Below, piece after piece: positions 28,701-37,639 of a stretch of DNA of 57,286 nucleotides (positions are counted from its first letter, which is position 1; each line of letters starts with the position of its first letter). The stretch comes from Nitrosomonas communis (GTDB taxonomy: Bacteria > Pseudomonadota > Gammaproteobacteria > Burkholderiales > Nitrosomonadaceae), in NCBI RefSeq assembly GCF_900114745.1, contig NZ_FOUB01000022.1:1-57286 (forward strand), in the 5' to 3' direction. Made by a program: the position numbers and the translations under genes. Under the pieces are notes generated by a model that did not search any database, was not told where the DNA came from, and was given only the letters and a program-made list of their open reading frames with translations.

Positions 28701-29545
28701 GCTGGGATTTTGGTGATCTGCCCGAGGAAATCACTTTCACGCGCGCAGGCAAACAAATTACCGGCTATCCTGCTCTGGTCGATCAAACGGATCATGTCGC
28801 CATACGCCTATTCGATACCCGTGACGCTGCCGCAAGCAACATGCGGGCAGGAGTGCGGCGATTATTGAATTTCGAGCTTAAAGACAGGATGAAGCAGCTT
28901 GAAAAAAATCTGCCGGGGTATAAGCAGGCCATCATGCAGTTGAGCACCTTGATCGATCCGGAAACGCTCAAACGGGACATGCTCGATGCCATCAGCGATC
29001 GGGCTTTCATCGGCGATGATGCGCTGCCGCGTAGCGAAAACGAATTTAACGCACAGAAACAGCGTGCGCGGCTACGCCTCAGCCCCGTGACCGATGCTGT
29101 CGCCCGGCTCATCCAGGATATCGCGCAGGAATACCAGACACTGAAACAACGCCTCGCTGCCAGCCCGATCAGCAATCCTCGCCTCAAGACTGAACTGGCC
29201 GATCAGCTCAATCACCTGGTTTATCCCGGCTTTCTGCATGCAACTAGCTGGGAACGACTGCCGCATCTTACGCGTTATTTAAAAGGCATGGTCTTGCGCC
29301 TCGATAAATACGCCAGCAACCCCTCACGCGATGGCCAGCATGGGGCCAGTATCGCGGCACTGTGGAATCAATATCTGCAGCGCCTGGAAAAACATCGTAA
29401 GGCCGGTATCAGCGACCCCAATCTGACCGAATTCCGCTGGCAAATCGAGGAACTGCGCATCTCCCTGTTCGCCCAAGAGTTGAAAACCCCTTATCCAGTA
29501 TCCGTCAAACGCCTGCAGAAGTTCTGGGAAACAGTGCGCGAGTAA
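25784..29545 (+). CDS. hrpA: ATP-dependent RNA helicase HrpA (DEAH box)
   Basis: The 1253-residue length fits HrpA. Motif I C-G-E-T-G-S-G-K-T-T, motif II D-E-A-H, motif III S-A-T and motif VI Q-R-A-G-R-C-G-R lie in the first 400 residues. HA2 and OB-fold regions follow, then the long HrpA-specific C-terminal half (DUF3418) beginning around residue 640. HrpA helps resolve ribosome collisions and processes some mRNAs. Codon usage here is more GC-rich than in the flanking IS regions. Confidence 0.95.
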   Translation: MKLPLAVTELDRRLANLPKPTYPEELPVVGKREEIARAIEANQVVIVCGETGSGKTTQLPKICLELGRGVAGLIGHTQPRRIAARTVAMRIASELNSPLGHAVGYKVRFSDSVSKDTYIKLMTDGILLAETQGDPLLRAYDTIIIDEAHERSLNIDFLLGYLKQLMLKRPDLKLIVTSATIDAQRFSRHFHNAPVIEVSGRLYPVEIRYRPLASEDEEEVDLQQAIIDAADELMRVGWGDTLIFLPGEREIRETAESLRKHAFSRPGGGAGVEILPLFARLSFAEQERVFKPGKVRRIVLATNVAETSLTVPGIRYVIDTGLARVNRYSYRNKVEQLLIEKISQASADQRAGRCGRVMSGICVRLYGEEDYRARPEFTDPEILRSSLAAVILRMKSLKIGDVENFPFIQPPLPRMIADGYQLLAELGAVDDNNALTAIGWRLAKFPIDPKIARMILAAKQENCLSEILIIASALSLQDPRDRPFEKQEAADRAHEPFRDERSDFLSFLKLWEFFDEQLKHKKSNKKLIAQCQEHFISHRRMREWREIHGQLHTLVMELGFKPNQVPANYDEIHRALLAGLLGNIGFKSESEGEYLGARGIKFSIFPGSSLKKTKPKWIVAAELTETAKLYARCVAAIDPSWLENIAGRLCKKHYFDPHWEKQPAQVAAYERVTLYGLTIVPKRRVAYGRINPKEAREIFIRNALVAGEYVTKAPFFEHNRKLIETIEELEHKARRQDVLVDEQEIFAFYDAIIPADIYGGAAFEKWRKQAEQTHPQLLYLTRDYLMRHAAGSVNEVQFPETVSIDGHAFPLNYRFEPGHVLDGVTITVPLPFLNKLTIAQFDWLVPGLVREKITWYFKSLPKQIRRNLVPVPDYVTRFLEQQEQGETILMSEALARFIQSQTGIKVPLDSWDDKPLPLHLQMNFKVIDDAGQELAMSRNLTELQAQLGQAAQLTFAQSDTAEQIGIERDQLTRWDFGDLPEEITFTRAGKQITGYPALVDQTDHVAIRLFDTRDAAASNMRAGVRRLLNFELKDRMKQLEKNLPGYKQAIMQLSTLIDPETLKRDMLDAISDRAFIGDDALPRSENEFNAQKQRARLRLSPVTDAVARLIQDIAQEYQTLKQRLAASPISNPRLKTELADQLNHLVYPGFLHATSWERLPHLTRYLKGMVLRLDKYASNPSRDGQHGASIAALWNQYLQRLEKHRKAGISDPNLTEFRWQIEELRISLFAQELKTPYPVSVKRLQKFWETVRE

Positions 29546-29633
29546 GTTGTAGAAAGACTAGCTGAGTGACAGCTTTTTATGCTATTGTCTTGCCGCTCAT
29601 GACTTGATGATCTACCTACAATACTAATAAAAA

Positions 29634-32495
29634 TTGCCACTGGAACAACACGCAAGGGAGAATATCGATCGTCTGCTGACGGCAGCAGGCTGGTTGGTGT
29701 GCGATGCGGAAAAAGTTAATATCCATGCCGTACGCGGCGTGGCTATTCGCGAATTTCCATTGAAAACTGGATATGGTTTTGCAGATTATCTGCTGTATAT
29801 CGATGGTAAAGCAGTAGGGGTAATCGAAGCCAAGAAAGCAGGGGTGACCCTTACCGGCGTTGAAACGCAATCGGACAAATACACACAAGGCTTGCCGGAT
29901 GGATTGCCGCACTGGAGCAATCCGCTACCGTTCTCGTATCAATCGACGGGAAACGAAAACCGCTTTACCAATGGTCTTGATCCCGCTCCACGTTCGAGGT
30001 CAGTATTTGCATTCCATACACCCGGACTGCTAGCGGAATGGCTGAACAATCCACCTAATCCACCAACACACACTATACAGCAGAGCCTGCCACAGTATTA
30101 TCAAACGGGCAGTACTTTCCTTGCTCGCCTGCAACAGATGCCACCTCTGAGAGAAGAAGGGCTGTGGCCTGCCCAGATCAAAGCCATCCAGAATCTGGAA
30201 CAATCACTCAAGGAAAATCGCCCACGCGCACTCATTCAGATGGCTACCGGTTCTGGCAAAACCTTTACTGCCATCTCCTTCATCTACCGTCTGATCAAAT
30301 TCGCTGGCGCCCGGCGGGTATTGTTCCTGGTCGACCGCGGCAACCTTGGCGACCAAACGCTCAAGGAATTTCAGCAATACGCTTCGCCCTACAACAATTT
30401 CAAGTTCACCGAGGAATACATCGTTCAACGTCTGCAATCGAATGTAATCGACACCACCGCGCGCGTATGCATTTGCACCATCCAGCGTATGTATGCCATG
30501 CTTAAAGGCAAGGAGTTGGCGGAAGATCTCGAAGAAGAATCAGTGGACAAGCTCGGTGGCCTGTTCAAACGACCAGAACCGATTGAGTATAATCCGGCAA
30601 TCCCTATTGAAACCTTCGATATCATTGTGACTGACGAATGCCACCGTTCCATCTACAACCTGTGGGCGCAGGTGTTGGAGTACTTCGACGCTTATCTCAT
30701 CGGCCTCACTGCCACACCCAGCAAGCAAACCTTCGGCTTCTTCCACCAGAACCTGGTAATGGAATACAACCACGAAATGGCTGTGGCCGACGGTGTCAAC
30801 GTCAACTATGACGTCTACCGCATCCGTACCCAGATCACTGAGAAGGGTTCGAAGGTGGAATCCGGCTACGCCGTGCAGATCATGGAACGCGACACACGCA
30901 AAAAGCGCTGGGAACAACTCGACGACGATTTCAGCTACGACCCAAACCAGCTAGACCGCAATGTGGTCGCCCCGGACCAGATCCGCACCATTATCCAGAC
31001 TTATCGTGACAAACTGTTCACCGAAATTTTCCCTGGCCGCAGCTGGGTTCCCAAGACGCTCATCTTTGCCAAGGACGATGCGCACGCGGAAAATATCGTC
31101 GAGATCGTGCGTGAGGAATTCGGCAAAGGTAACGATTTTGCCCAGAAGATCACTTACCGCAGCTATGGGGCAGGGGGCGCGAAACCCAAAGACCTCATCA
31201 ACGAATTCCGCACCAGCCCCATGCCGCGCATTGCTGTCACAGTAGACATGATCGCCACCGGCACCGATATCAAGGCGGTGGAAATCGTCATGTTCATGCG
31301 CGCTGTCAAATCCCGTGCCTTCTTCGAGCAGATGAAAGGCCGCGGCGTGCGCGTCATCAAACCCGACGACCTGCAAAGCGTCACCCCCGATGCCAAGGCC
31401 AAGGACCACTTCGTCATCGTCGACGCCGTCGGCGTCTGCGAGCAGGACAAAACTGACTCCCGCCCGATGGAGCAGAAGCCCACCGTCAGCTTTGAAAAAC
31501 TTCTGCAGGCCGTCGCCTTCGGCAACACTGAAGATGACGTACTGACCTCGCTCGCTGGTCGCCTGGCACGTATGGAACATCGTCTCAAACCGCAAGATGA
31601 TCAACAAATTCGCCAACTCAGTGGCGGCTACAGCCTCAAAGATCTTGCCCACAACATTATTCAATCGCTCGATCCTGACATCGTTCTTCCTCTTTTTACT
31701 GCAGAAGATAAAGGTGAGGCAAGCCGTCATTCCGGCGAAAGCCGGAATCCAGAAACCCAGATAAACGAAGCCCGTGTGCGTATCATCCAGAATGCAATAA
31801 AGCCGCTCCACGATCCAGAGCTACGCGCGCTACTCACCGAAATCAAAAAGAAAAATGAAGTCGTCATCGATATCATCAGTGCCGATGAAATCATCGACGT
31901 CGGCTTCTCGCCTGAAGCCCTCAACCGTGCCAAGGGTGTGGTCCAATCCTTCGAGCAATTCATCCAAGCGCACAAGGATGAAATCACCGCTTTGCAAGTG
32001 CTCTACAGCAAACCCTACAAACAGCGCCTCACCTTCGAGGCCATAAAAGAATTAGCCGATGCCATCGAAAAGCCGCCGTATCTGTGGAACGAATCGCAAC
32101 TGTGGAGCGCCTACGCTGCGTTGGAAAAATCTAAAGTCAAAGGTGCCTCTGGTCGCCGCATCCTTACTGATCTTGTTTCGCTGGTGCGCTTCGCCATCCA
32201 CCAGGACAACGAACTCATCCCGTTCCCCGAGCGTGTCAACGCCAACTTTAATGCCTGGGTAGCCACTCAGGCCCGTCATTCCGGCGAAGGCCGGAATCCA
32301 GAGCCTTTTACCCGCGAACAATTCCACTGGCTCGAAATGATCCGTGACCACGTTGCTGCTAACCTCAGCATCGAGCCAGTTGATTTCGAGTTGCCGCCAT
32401 TTACGCAACAGGGCGGCCTCGGCAAAGTGCATCAACTGTTCGGTGATCAGTTGAATGCAATCATTGAAGAGCTGAACGAGACGTTGGCGGCATGA
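29634..32495 (+). CDS. hsdR: Type I restriction enzyme, R (motor/nuclease) subunit
   Basis: The 953-residue product probably starts at TTG 29634 (P-L-E-Q-H-A-R-E-N-I-D follows); a stop codon lies just upstream. The N-terminal nuclease domain shows D and then E-A-K (G-F-A-D-Y-L-L ... V-I-E-A-K-K) of a PD-(D/E)xK site. The translocase has Walker A M-A-T-G-S-G-K-T and motif II D-E-C-H. The C-terminal part resembles EcoEI-type HsdR. Two REP-like palindromes are read in frame (near residues 698-707 and 881-890), adding R-H-S-G-E-(S/G)-R-N-P-E segments. It overlaps hsdS by 4 bp. Confidence 0.93.
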   Translation: MPLEQHARENIDRLLTAAGWLVCDAEKVNIHAVRGVAIREFPLKTGYGFADYLLYIDGKAVGVIEAKKAGVTLTGVETQSDKYTQGLPDGLPHWSNPLPFSYQSTGNENRFTNGLDPAPRSRSVFAFHTPGLLAEWLNNPPNPPTHTIQQSLPQYYQTGSTFLARLQQMPPLREEGLWPAQIKAIQNLEQSLKENRPRALIQMATGSGKTFTAISFIYRLIKFAGARRVLFLVDRGNLGDQTLKEFQQYASPYNNFKFTEEYIVQRLQSNVIDTTARVCICTIQRMYAMLKGKELAEDLEEESVDKLGGLFKRPEPIEYNPAIPIETFDIIVTDECHRSIYNLWAQVLEYFDAYLIGLTATPSKQTFGFFHQNLVMEYNHEMAVADGVNVNYDVYRIRTQITEKGSKVESGYAVQIMERDTRKKRWEQLDDDFSYDPNQLDRNVVAPDQIRTIIQTYRDKLFTEIFPGRSWVPKTLIFAKDDAHAENIVEIVREEFGKGNDFAQKITYRSYGAGGAKPKDLINEFRTSPMPRIAVTVDMIATGTDIKAVEIVMFMRAVKSRAFFEQMKGRGVRVIKPDDLQSVTPDAKAKDHFVIVDAVGVCEQDKTDSRPMEQKPTVSFEKLLQAVAFGNTEDDVLTSLAGRLARMEHRLKPQDDQQIRQLSGGYSLKDLAHNIIQSLDPDIVLPLFTAEDKGEASRHSGESRNPETQINEARVRIIQNAIKPLHDPELRALLTEIKKKNEVVIDIISADEIIDVGFSPEALNRAKGVVQSFEQFIQAHKDEITALQVLYSKPYKQRLTFEAIKELADAIEKPPYLWNESQLWSAYAALEKSKVKGASGRRILTDLVSLVRFAIHQDNELIPFPERVNANFNAWVATQARHSGEGRNPEPFTREQFHWLEMIRDHVAANLSIEPVDFELPPFTQQGGLGKVHQLFGDQLNAIIEELNETLAA
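31725..31752. repeat. REP-like palindrome inside hsdR (first)
   Basis: The sequence CGTCATTCCGGCGAAAGCC followed by GGAATCCAGA forms a hairpin around ATTCCGGC/GCCGGAAT. It is a widespread extragenic palindrome type in proteobacteria, here translated in frame as R-H-S-G-E-S-R-N-P-E. Confidence 0.75.
32274..32302. repeat. REP-like palindrome inside hsdR (second)
   Basis: The same palindrome as at 31725 (ATTCCGGCGAAGGCCGGAAT), read in the same frame as R-H-S-G-E-G-R-N-P-E near the C-terminus of HsdR. It lies in a linker before the last helical region. Confidence 0.75.
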
Positions 32496-33811
32496 GTACG
32501 AATGTGGTACACAAGGAAGTTATGGGACAAGGTTGGGAGATGCGGCCGCTAGGTGAAGTTGTGAGGCCAGCACGCCCTCGCGTTAAGCCATCGGAAAAAC
32601 CTAATCTTCCGTTTATCGGCATGGAGCACGTTGAGGCTCACACGATGAGACTCCTAGGCACGGTACGCGCTGGTACCATGAAAAGCTCAGCGGTGCACTT
32701 CCAGCCGGGTGATGTACTTTATGGGCGGCTGCGCCCCTATCTCAATAAAGTTTACCGACCGGATTTCGAAGGACTCTGTTCAGCGGAGTTCATTGTTTTT
32801 CCGAAGGCGGATGGAGTGGATAGCCGGTATCTGCAATATTTTTTGAATTCATCTGCGTTTGTTTCGTTCGCATCACATTTGAACACCGGTGATCGCCCTC
32901 GTGTCGACTTCGATCAACTGGCACCTTATGAATTTCCGGTTGCATCCATCGACCAACAAAAACACATCGTCGCGGAAATCGAAAAACAATTCTCCCGCCT
33001 CGACGAAGCCGTCGCCAATCTCAAGCGCGTCAAGGCTAACCTCAAGCGTTACAAAGCTGCCGTCCTAAAAGCCGCTGTCGAAGGTCGACTTGTCGAAACC
33101 GAAGCCGAACTCGCCCGCCGCGAAGGCCGCAGTTTTGAGACCGGTGAGCAACTCCTGCAACGCATCCTCGAAACCCGCCGCAACCAGTGGCAAGGCAAGG
33201 GCAAATACAAAGAACCCGCTGCGCCTGATACTACCGATCTGCCTAAATTGCCGGAGGGGTGGGTATGGACCACGCTTGGGCAACTGGTATGGTCTGTTAA
33301 AGATGGACCCCATTTCAGCCCAAAGTACTCGGAAGAAGGAATCCCCTTTATTTCTGGCGGCAACATACGTCCAGAAGGTATCGACTTTTCATCTACGAAA
33401 TTCATATCGTCTGAATTGCACGATGAATTTTCCAAGCGATGTAAGCCTGAGTATGGTGATTTGCTATACACGAAAGGAGGCACGACAGGTATCGCAAGAG
33501 TAAACACGGAAACACGTGAATTCAGTGTGTGGGTTCACGTGGCAGTGCTCAAACCATTAAATTCTCCACATTGTTATCGACAGGCGCAAAAGCTCACCCA
33601 TGGCGTGGGCAACCAAGATCTTGGGCTTACGCGCATGGTGTGGATAACAGTGCCACTACCATCGAACCCAGAGCAAAAACGTATTATCGCCGAAGTCGAT
33701 CGCCGCCTCTCCATTCTGCGCGAAACTGAATCCCAGGTAGACGCCAACCTCCAGCGTGTTAAACACTTTCGTCAATCAGTATTGGCATCGGCATTCTCAC
33801 CACCCCCTTAA
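32492..33811 (+). CDS. hsdS: Type I restriction-modification specificity subunit
   Basis: The 439-residue HsdS has two target-recognition domains (about 12-150 and 250-390). Each is followed by a conserved helical spacer (first K-H-I-V-A-E-I-E-K-Q-F-S-R-L-D-E, second K-R-I-I-A-E-V-D-R-R-L). Each TRD reads half of a bipartite DNA target. In TRD2 the stretch between A-V-L-K-P-L and N-S-P-H-C-Y-R-Q-A-Q looks a few residues shorter than related proteins, and the C-terminus is brief. It begins inside the hsdR stop (ATGA overlap) and the TIR gene follows 22 bp later. Confidence 0.92.
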   Translation: MSTNVVHKEVMGQGWEMRPLGEVVRPARPRVKPSEKPNLPFIGMEHVEAHTMRLLGTVRAGTMKSSAVHFQPGDVLYGRLRPYLNKVYRPDFEGLCSAEFIVFPKADGVDSRYLQYFLNSSAFVSFASHLNTGDRPRVDFDQLAPYEFPVASIDQQKHIVAEIEKQFSRLDEAVANLKRVKANLKRYKAAVLKAAVEGRLVETEAELARREGRSFETGEQLLQRILETRRNQWQGKGKYKEPAAPDTTDLPKLPEGWVWTTLGQLVWSVKDGPHFSPKYSEEGIPFISGGNIRPEGIDFSSTKFISSELHDEFSKRCKPEYGDLLYTKGGTTGIARVNTETREFSVWVHVAVLKPLNSPHCYRQAQKLTHGVGNQDLGLTRMVWITVPLPSNPEQKRIIAEVDRRLSILRETESQVDANLQRVKHFRQSVLASAFSPPP

Positions 33812-33833
33812 GGCCAGCCATGGGATTTCATAT

Positions 33834-35813
33834 ATGACACCGATTCAGGCGTTTGTTGGACATAGTTTTACTGAGGACGATAAAATTGTCGTCGATAAGT
33901 TTCTTAAATTCCTGGATCAAATCTCCGAATTAAACCCGAATTTCACTTGGGCGCATGCAGAGTCGGCTGAACCCAGAGTTATTGATGCGAAAGTTTTGAG
34001 TTTGTTAGACAGCAAGAATCTGTTCATTGCCATTTGTACAAAAAAAGAACGCGTAATAGCAGCGAGTGCTTTAAAGAAGAGGAGCATACTTTTTAATTTC
34101 AGCCGATTAATTACCAAGGAAGAAGACTTTGTATGGAAGACGTCAGACTGGATTATTCAAGAGATTGGTTTGGCAATCGGGCGAGGGCTGAACGTCATAC
34201 TTCTGATTGAACAAGGCCTCCGAGCGCCAGGTAGCCTACAAGGTAATTTAGAGCGAATTGAGTTCGAAAGAGAAGCGCCTGAGAAGGCTTTCGGAAAACT
34301 CCTTGAAATGATATCGGCACTATCTCCCAAAGCCACCAAAGCAATCTTGGTGGAGTCCGAGTCGCAATCATCAAGACCTGAAGAAAGAAACGCAGAGCAA
34401 GTGCCAGAGGGTGATAATTGGGCAACTTCGAAACCAGAGTGGAAACGACAAGACTATGAGATCGCGTTTATGTATTCTGTTGTTACTGGCGATGCCGAGA
34501 AAGCACAGTCAATAAGTGACCAGTACCTTGCGACTGAACTAGGTGCGCAGGGGCAGAACCCGACAACCTGGAACGCCTTCAAGATATATATAGACCTAGT
34601 TTTTGGGAAAGGTGGGTCCTTATCATGCTTAACAAAGCTAGCGAATGAAAATCCTGGTGTGTGGGAAATATCAGATTATTTGGCTCGAGTCTATTTGCAG
34701 TATGAGGAGTATGGAAATGCTGCTCTGACACTTGAGCGCGCTGCAGGTGTGGCCGGTGATATCCATAAGCAACTAGAGCTATTCGGGGAGGCAGCGTGTG
34801 CGCATCAAAGAAATAATGATACTCATGCATCTATTGCACTTCTTGCGCAAATGAGGACCAAGTGTGCGGACTCAATCGAATGCGAGGCTGATGTCCTGCA
34901 GGCTATGCGAAAGTTGGCTGAGATAACAAAAGATGATGAAGTAATAATTGGCACAATGGAGCGACAACTCGAGATAAACCCTGCCGACACAGATACTCGT
35001 TTTGCACTTGCTTATAAATATTCTGAACAAGGAAACGACGCACTGGCGGCGATGCACTATACAAGGATTTCCTATCCAGAGCGAATAGCCGTAACGTGGA
35101 ACAACCTTGGTGTGGCGTTTGATCGAATGAACCTACAAGCCAAGTCAGTCATCGCCTACCGTAAGGCAGAAAAGATGGGCGAAACGCTCGCCATGAGTAA
35201 TCTCGCGAATAAGCTGATTGGATCGGGTTTTTTGCCTGAGGCTCAAGAGATATGTAATAAGGCGATCATGCTCAAGGATGCGCACAAGAATGTTGGTAGC
35301 ACCCTAAGCCGCATAAAAGAGATACCAGAAGAAGAAGACAAAATAGAAGCGGAAGCTTTTGAGAAAGCAAGGCAAATCAGTGAGTTTTACAAAGAGTTCG
35401 GCAGAGCTGTTGCGATGCCCACACCGGAAGCCTTGGCCACACATTGGAAGGGACCTGATTGCGTATTGAATGTAACTCTTGAAGGAACAGTATTCACCGC
35501 AACCGGTACTTATGAGAGATCTTCTGGGGGCGGGTTGCTTGACTTAACAATATTTGCCGGTACTGATTCAAACACTAAGTTCACTAAAGAACGTTATCGA
35601 ATTGAATACAAGGGAACAGTGCGAGGACAGGCGATTATTGCAAACGTTGTTCGAGAATTGGACAGCAAGCAAACCAATGCGCCATCATTATTAAGGATAT
35701 TAGATGATCATGTTACGGTTCTGTTGTTACTGCGCGAAGATGGAGGCGAGATACTAGCTTTTGAAAAGTCGAAAGCAGGCGCTCCACGTTTTTATAGCTT
35801 CAAGCCATGTTAA
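33834..35813 (+). CDS. TIR-like domain fused to TPR-type repeats, inside the hsd operon
   Basis: From ATG 33834 (M-T-P-I-Q-A-F-V-G-H-S-F) the product is 659 residues. Residues 1-175 resemble a TIR/SEFIR-like domain: F-V-G-H-S-F at strand A, L-F-I-A-I-C-T-K at strand C, and W-I-I-Q-E-I-G-L-A with a candidate catalytic Glu, then L-L-I-E-Q-G. Residues about 220-530 are helical repeats of TPR type (for example W-N-N-L-G-V-A-F-D-R-M-N). The last 100 residues form a beta-rich domain I cannot name. It is transcribed between hsdS and hsdM on the same strand, so it is probably an accessory defence effector or sensor. Confidence 0.7.
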   Translation: MTPIQAFVGHSFTEDDKIVVDKFLKFLDQISELNPNFTWAHAESAEPRVIDAKVLSLLDSKNLFIAICTKKERVIAASALKKRSILFNFSRLITKEEDFVWKTSDWIIQEIGLAIGRGLNVILLIEQGLRAPGSLQGNLERIEFEREAPEKAFGKLLEMISALSPKATKAILVESESQSSRPEERNAEQVPEGDNWATSKPEWKRQDYEIAFMYSVVTGDAEKAQSISDQYLATELGAQGQNPTTWNAFKIYIDLVFGKGGSLSCLTKLANENPGVWEISDYLARVYLQYEEYGNAALTLERAAGVAGDIHKQLELFGEAACAHQRNNDTHASIALLAQMRTKCADSIECEADVLQAMRKLAEITKDDEVIIGTMERQLEINPADTDTRFALAYKYSEQGNDALAAMHYTRISYPERIAVTWNNLGVAFDRMNLQAKSVIAYRKAEKMGETLAMSNLANKLIGSGFLPEAQEICNKAIMLKDAHKNVGSTLSRIKEIPEEEDKIEAEAFEKARQISEFYKEFGRAVAMPTPEALATHWKGPDCVLNVTLEGTVFTATGTYERSSGGGLLDLTIFAGTDSNTKFTKERYRIEYKGTVRGQAIIANVVRELDSKQTNAPSLLRILDDHVTVLLLLREDGGEILAFEKSKAGAPRFYSFKPC

Positions 35814-35871
35814 GTAGCGCAAGAGAAATCACTTTGTTTTACCTTGTCTTGTTCAATTAGATAGACAACGC

Positions 35872-37452
35872 ATGAGTTCAATTAACATCGTCCAAAAACT
35901 CTGGAACTACTGCAACATATTGCTCGACGATGGCATGTCGTATGGCGATTACGTCGAGCAATTAACTTATCTACTGTTTCTCAAGATGGCTGATGAGCGC
36001 ACCAGGGCGCCGTATCACCAGCCGAGTCCAGTTCTGATGGAATATAGCTGGACTACTTTGCTTGATAAAGACGGAGATGAGCTATTTGATCACTACCGGC
36101 ACATGCTTGAGGCGCTCGGTAAGGAGAAAGGTTTGCTTGGATTGATATTCACCAAATCTCAAAGCAAGTTCCAGAACCCTGCCAAACTGAGACGGTTGAT
36201 CGTCGATCTGATCGACAAGGAAACCTGGGTATCGATGAGCGCCGACGTGAAGGGGGATGCCTACGAGGGTCTGCTGGAAAAGAACGCCCAGGATACTAAA
36301 TCCGGCGCGGGGCAGTACTTTACCCCGCGCCCGCTGATCCAGGCCATTGTGGATGTCATGGCCCCGAAGCCTGGTGAGACCGTGTCAGATCCAGCCTGCG
36401 GCACCGGCGGCTTTCTGCTCGCAGCGCACGACTATGTGGTGAAGCATAATCCGCACATGACCAAGGATCAGCGCAAGCAGCTCAAGGAAGCAACCTTCAA
36501 GGGTTGGGAGCTGGTGCAGGCCACAGCGCGGTTGTGCGCGATGAACATGCTGCTACACGGCATCGGCAGCCAGGAGTTTGAGCCCATTGTAGTGTCTGAC
36601 TCGCTAGCCGCTGACCCCGGTGACCGCTTTAATCTGGTGCTCACCAATCCGCCGTTTGGTAAGAAGAGCAGTACTACCATCGTAGGAGAGGAGGGCAAGG
36701 CGAGCCGTGAGCGCGACATTGTCGAGCGCGGCGATTTCTGGACGACCACCTCGAACAAACAACTCAACTTCGTCCAGCACGTGAAGGCATTGCTCAAGCA
36801 GAATGGACGCGCTGCGGTGGTCGTGCCGGATAACGTGTTGTTTGAGGGTGGGGCGGGTGAGACCATCCGCCGTAAACTGTTGCATGAGTGCGATGTGCAT
36901 ACTTTGCTGCGCTTGCCTACCGGCTTGTTTTACGCGCAGGGAGTGAAAGCAAATGTGCTGTTTTTCGACAAGAAGCCTGCTTCTGAGACGCCTTGGACTA
37001 AAAAATTGTGGGTTTACGACTTGCGCACTAACATGCATTTCACCCTGAAGACAAATCCTTTGAAACGGGCAGATCTGGATGAGTTTGTGAAATGCTTCAA
37101 ACCTGAGAACAGGTTTAATCGTATACCTACGTGGTGTCCAGAAATGGATTCCGGCTCGGAGGCCGGAATGACGGTGAAAGGGAAGGGGAGAGGTAATGCC
37201 CCTCACCCCAACCCAGAAGGAGAGGGAGTAAACGGTCGCTGGCGTGCCTTTGACTATGAGGAGCTGATCAAGCGCGACAAGATCAGCCTGGATATTTTCT
37301 GGCTGAAGGATGAATCTTTGTCGGACTCCGACAATCTGCCACCGCCGGATGTGATTGCACAGGAGATTGTAGAGGATCTGGAGGCAGCCCTGGAACAGTT
37401 TCGTGAGATTCTCAATGATGTCGATGTTTTCTCAAAAGGGGAACGGCTATGA
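35872..37452 (+). CDS. hsdM: Type I restriction-modification methyltransferase subunit
   Basis: The 526-residue adenine-N6 methyltransferase has an N-terminal helical HsdM domain (M-S-Y-G-D-Y-V-E-Q-L-T), the SAM motif D-P-A-C-G-T-G-G-F and catalytic N-P-P-F-G. A repeat-derived insert (about residues 424-455) separates the catalytic body from the C-terminal helix. It includes M-D-S-G-S-E-A-G-M-T, encoded by an inverted copy of the palindrome seen in hsdR. Gene order R-S-TIR-M is unusual, as M normally precedes S. It modifies and protects host DNA with HsdS. Confidence 0.93.
   Translation: MSSINIVQKLWNYCNILLDDGMSYGDYVEQLTYLLFLKMADERTRAPYHQPSPVLMEYSWTTLLDKDGDELFDHYRHMLEALGKEKGLLGLIFTKSQSKFQNPAKLRRLIVDLIDKETWVSMSADVKGDAYEGLLEKNAQDTKSGAGQYFTPRPLIQAIVDVMAPKPGETVSDPACGTGGFLLAAHDYVVKHNPHMTKDQRKQLKEATFKGWELVQATARLCAMNMLLHGIGSQEFEPIVVSDSLAADPGDRFNLVLTNPPFGKKSSTTIVGEEGKASRERDIVERGDFWTTTSNKQLNFVQHVKALLKQNGRAAVVVPDNVLFEGGAGETIRRKLLHECDVHTLLRLPTGLFYAQGVKANVLFFDKKPASETPWTKKLWVYDLRTNMHFTLKTNPLKRADLDEFVKCFKPENRFNRIPTWCPEMDSGSEAGMTVKGKGRGNAPHPNPEGEGVNGRWRAFDYEELIKRDKISLDIFWLKDESLSDSDNLPPPDVIAQEIVEDLEAALEQFREILNDVDVFSKGERL
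37145..37232. repeat. Repeat DNA absorbed in frame in hsdM
   Basis: It starts with an inverted copy of the hsdR palindrome (ATTCCGGC...GCCGGAATGACGG, 37149-37174). A second repeat-like block follows, CCCCTCACCCCAACCC and GGAGAGGGAG (37199-37230). Both are types usually found between genes. The reading frame stays open through both. Confidence 0.65.
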
Positions 37453-37639
37453 TGTGGCCAACTTCTACATTACTGTGTTGTAACTGGGACCATCCCCATC
37501 ATCGATCTGGCTATGGCTTGTTAGGCAGCGGTGCTGGGACGGTTCAGAAGTTGGGTTGACTAGGAGGTATAGATAAAAGCGGATCACAAGCTCAGAAATA
37601 TATCCAAATTGTTAGGTAATCTCACATCAACGGTTAGAG

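Noticed and set aside
30951..31811. Long minus-strand frame (286 residues) inside hsdR
   Set aside because: It is a shadow of the hsdR coding frame with high third-position GC; no start signal and no recognisable motifs.
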